Below are positions 32,477 to 33,813 of a stretch of DNA of 33,813 nucleotides, piece by piece; the first letter of the stretch is position 1, and the number at the start of each line of letters is the position of its first letter. The position numbers and the translations under genes were made by a program. The notes below the pieces were generated by a model that worked only from the letters and a program-made list of their open reading frames with translations, ran no database searches and had not been told where the DNA came from. This stretch comes from Fragilaria crotonensis. Its lineage: Eukaryota > Bacillariophyta > Fragilariophyceae > Fragilariales > Fragilariaceae. The stretch spans positions 1 to 33,813 of the forward strand of contig JAKSYS010000670.1 in assembly GCA_022925895.1 (NCBI GenBank), in the 5' to 3' direction.

Positions 32477-33197
32477 GCTGACATCCTATTTGCTGTCTGC
32501 AAACTTGCTAAAGCATGCATCTCTCCTGGCATACCTGATTTTCGAGCTCTCACCTGGCTCATTGGCTACCTCCGACGTCGTCCCTACTATGCCCTCAAAT
32601 TCTATCCCGATGGCACTTCAAACCCCATCTATGACATCTGCATCCATCATCGCATTCCATACACTGATCTCACTGTCTTCTCTGATGCCAGCTGGCAAGA
32701 CTGCCCCGATACTGGCCGATCTACTGTTGGATACATGATCTTCTACAATGGTGCTCTTATTGAAGCAAATTCTACCATGCCAACACCTGTTGCCATGTCT
32801 ACCTCTGAAGCTGAATATATGGCTGCATGTTCCGCAACCATGGCCACCTCACATCCGAATGCTTCTCTATGATATGCTCTATCTTGGCACCAAACAATGG
32901 CGTGAAACCAAACGTCTCCCTTCTATCCCTGCCATCCTCATGATTGACAATGAAGCAACTGTTCAAATCGCCAAGAATGGCAAACTCACTCGCAAAACTC
33001 GCCACATTGAACGCCGTTTCCACTTCGTCCGTCAAGGCCAACAAGACGGCATCCACCAACTTCATTGGATTCCCTGTGACTCCCAACTTGCCGATATCCT
33101 CACCAAGACTCAACACTCCGGCAAAATTGATCCTCACCTCACCAAGATCTTCTGTGTCCCCGACCACATGCTTTCATCACCGGGACCAGAGATCTGA
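32477..33197 (+). pseudogene. Retrotransposon RNase H domain and pol end
   Basis: ADILFAVCKLAKAC and a typical FSDASWQDCPDTGRS start the copia RNase H. MSTSEAEYMAAC, then (after a frame change near 32850) LMIDNEATVQIAKN, KTRHIERRFHFVRQ and QLADILTKTQ complete it. The stop codon is at 33195-33197, ten bases before the 3' LTR. It degrades the RNA strand during cDNA synthesis. Confidence 0.88.
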
Positions 33198-33200
33198 TCC

Positions 33201-33207
33201 AAGAGGG
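33201..33207 (+). other. Polypurine tract (AAGAGGG)
   Basis: Seven purines directly before the 3' LTR, in the standard position for plus-strand priming. Confidence 0.75.
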
Positions 33208-33797
33208 TGTTAGAGATCTACTGTCACTCTGTCACACTGTCACGTAATTACTGTAAGGTTAAATACCATACGGTAATACGGTAGACAGTCCTTTATTTTC
33301 CTTCGTCTGTCCGTGACTCGTGCCAGTAGTTCTGCGAATCAGAACTCTGGATCCCCACACAAGGAATTTAAATCATGTTGCCCTGAGTTTCCCTAAGTAT
33401 TCAAATCTGTTATGTTGTCAATTTTATTGACAACACAACTTTACTATGGGATTCATAACTCAAACACCACTCAACAAGTGGGATTAAAGCAACATAACTT
33501 TTGTGAGACTCCAACTAATATTGGATCTCACTTTCATTTTTCATCTACATTTTAACTTATAATTTCCACAAACCAAAAACAGTAAAGGCCTTTACTACTT
33601 AGTTCTACATCTTCTACATATTTGTAACAACAAATCTACCATCATGGTCCACATCTTCAGGACTCCTACGCCCAAAGCTGGACGATCCGTCACGTTCGCT
33701 TCCTCTCCCGTCAAGTCCGACGGCAGACTTCTAGGTCCTACTAACCTTAAGTCTACCGTCGGCCAGTACTCGCGTACCGATCACACGAATACTGTCA
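33208..33797 (+). repeat. 3' LTR (590 bp)
   Basis: Same ends as the 5' LTR. Relative to it: 2-bp, 5-bp, 1-bp and 2-bp deletions, one extra C and one T-to-G substitution. Its ATG at 33644 opens a frame that reaches the end of the LTR. Confidence 0.96.
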
Positions 33798-33802
33798 CTC
33801 TT
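33798..33802. repeat. 5-bp target-site duplication, right (CTCTT)
   Basis: Exact match to 22117-22121; 11 bp of flanking host DNA follow to the window end. Confidence 0.93.
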
Positions 33803-33813
33803 GTGTACAGTAC

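Larger units (their letters stand above)
22122..33797 (+). mobile_element. Complete Ty1/copia-type LTR retrotransposon (11,676 bp), coding frames broken
   Basis: TG...CA LTRs of 599 and 590 bp, a perfect 5-bp target duplication, a TGG at the expected primer-binding position right after the 5' LTR, and a purine tract (AAGAGGG) right before the 3' LTR define the whole element. The domain order Gag zinc knuckle, protease, integrase, reverse transcriptase, RNase H is that of Ty1/copia. The motifs resemble diatom copia-like (CoDi) elements. It is about twice the usual copia length, because some 5 kb of extra coding sequence precedes the Gag proper. The LTRs differ by one substitution and five indels, so the insertion is recent. 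Even so, the coding region changes frame about a dozen times, so this copy cannot make a full polyprotein unless some shifts are sequencing errors. Confidence 0.95.

Overview
The window looks like nuclear DNA of a photosynthetic eukaryote, most likely a diatom or close ochrophyte relative. Four observations support this. The three intact single-exon genes are conserved eukaryotic genes (SKP1, EMC2, a BTB/T1-domain protein). A fourth small gene has a GT-AG intron and an N-terminus resembling the diatom bipartite plastid-targeting presequence, with Phe at the predicted cleavage site. The mobile elements include a Ty1/copia-type LTR retrotransposon of the kind common in diatoms. Gene density is low and most of the sequence is mobile or repetitive. 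The taxon is an inference; no marker gene fixes it.

Layout. Positions 1-3693 hold no gene I recognise. Positions 3694-6423 (minus) are a decayed DDE-type transposase-like gene broken by frameshifts and stops. A 1,039-bp terminal-inverted-repeat (TIR) element lies at 7261-8299 with a perfect 9-bp target duplication. A two-exon putative plastid protein is at 9003-9467 (minus). SKP1 is at 12463-12972. A 2.75-kb TIR-bounded element (13721-16467) carries a decayed Gly/Lys/Asp-rich minus-strand gene, and a second copy of the 1-kb element (15030-16078, again with a 9-bp duplication) is inserted inside that gene. A reverse-transcriptase relic is at about 17330-17772. Heptanucleotide satellites fill 18103-19168 and 19231-19398, ending 300 bp upstream of EMC2 (19700-20596). 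EMC2 converges on the BTB gene (21099-21911, minus).

The right third (22122-33797) is one complete copia-order LTR retrotransposon: 599/590-bp LTRs, TG...CA ends and a perfect 5-bp target duplication (CTCTT). At 11.7 kb it is unusually large, because about 5 kb of extra protein-coding sequence precedes the Gag zinc knuckle. The 3' LTR holds an open frame that starts at an ATG inside the LTR. The equivalent frame in the 5' LTR has lost one base, but would otherwise run straight into the internal ORF. Protease, integrase, reverse transcriptase and RNase H are all recognisable in the copia order, but split over all three forward frames by roughly a dozen shifts. The two LTRs differ by only one substitution and five indels, so the insertion is young.

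The host genes do not form a pathway. SKP1 belongs to SCF ubiquitin ligases, EMC2 to the ER membrane insertase, and the BTB protein may be an adaptor or organelle protein. The more unusual features are the extended retrotransposon leader, the nested TIR elements, the consistent 7-bp period of unrelated satellites, and two short palindromic or near-palindromic motifs that recur between genes.
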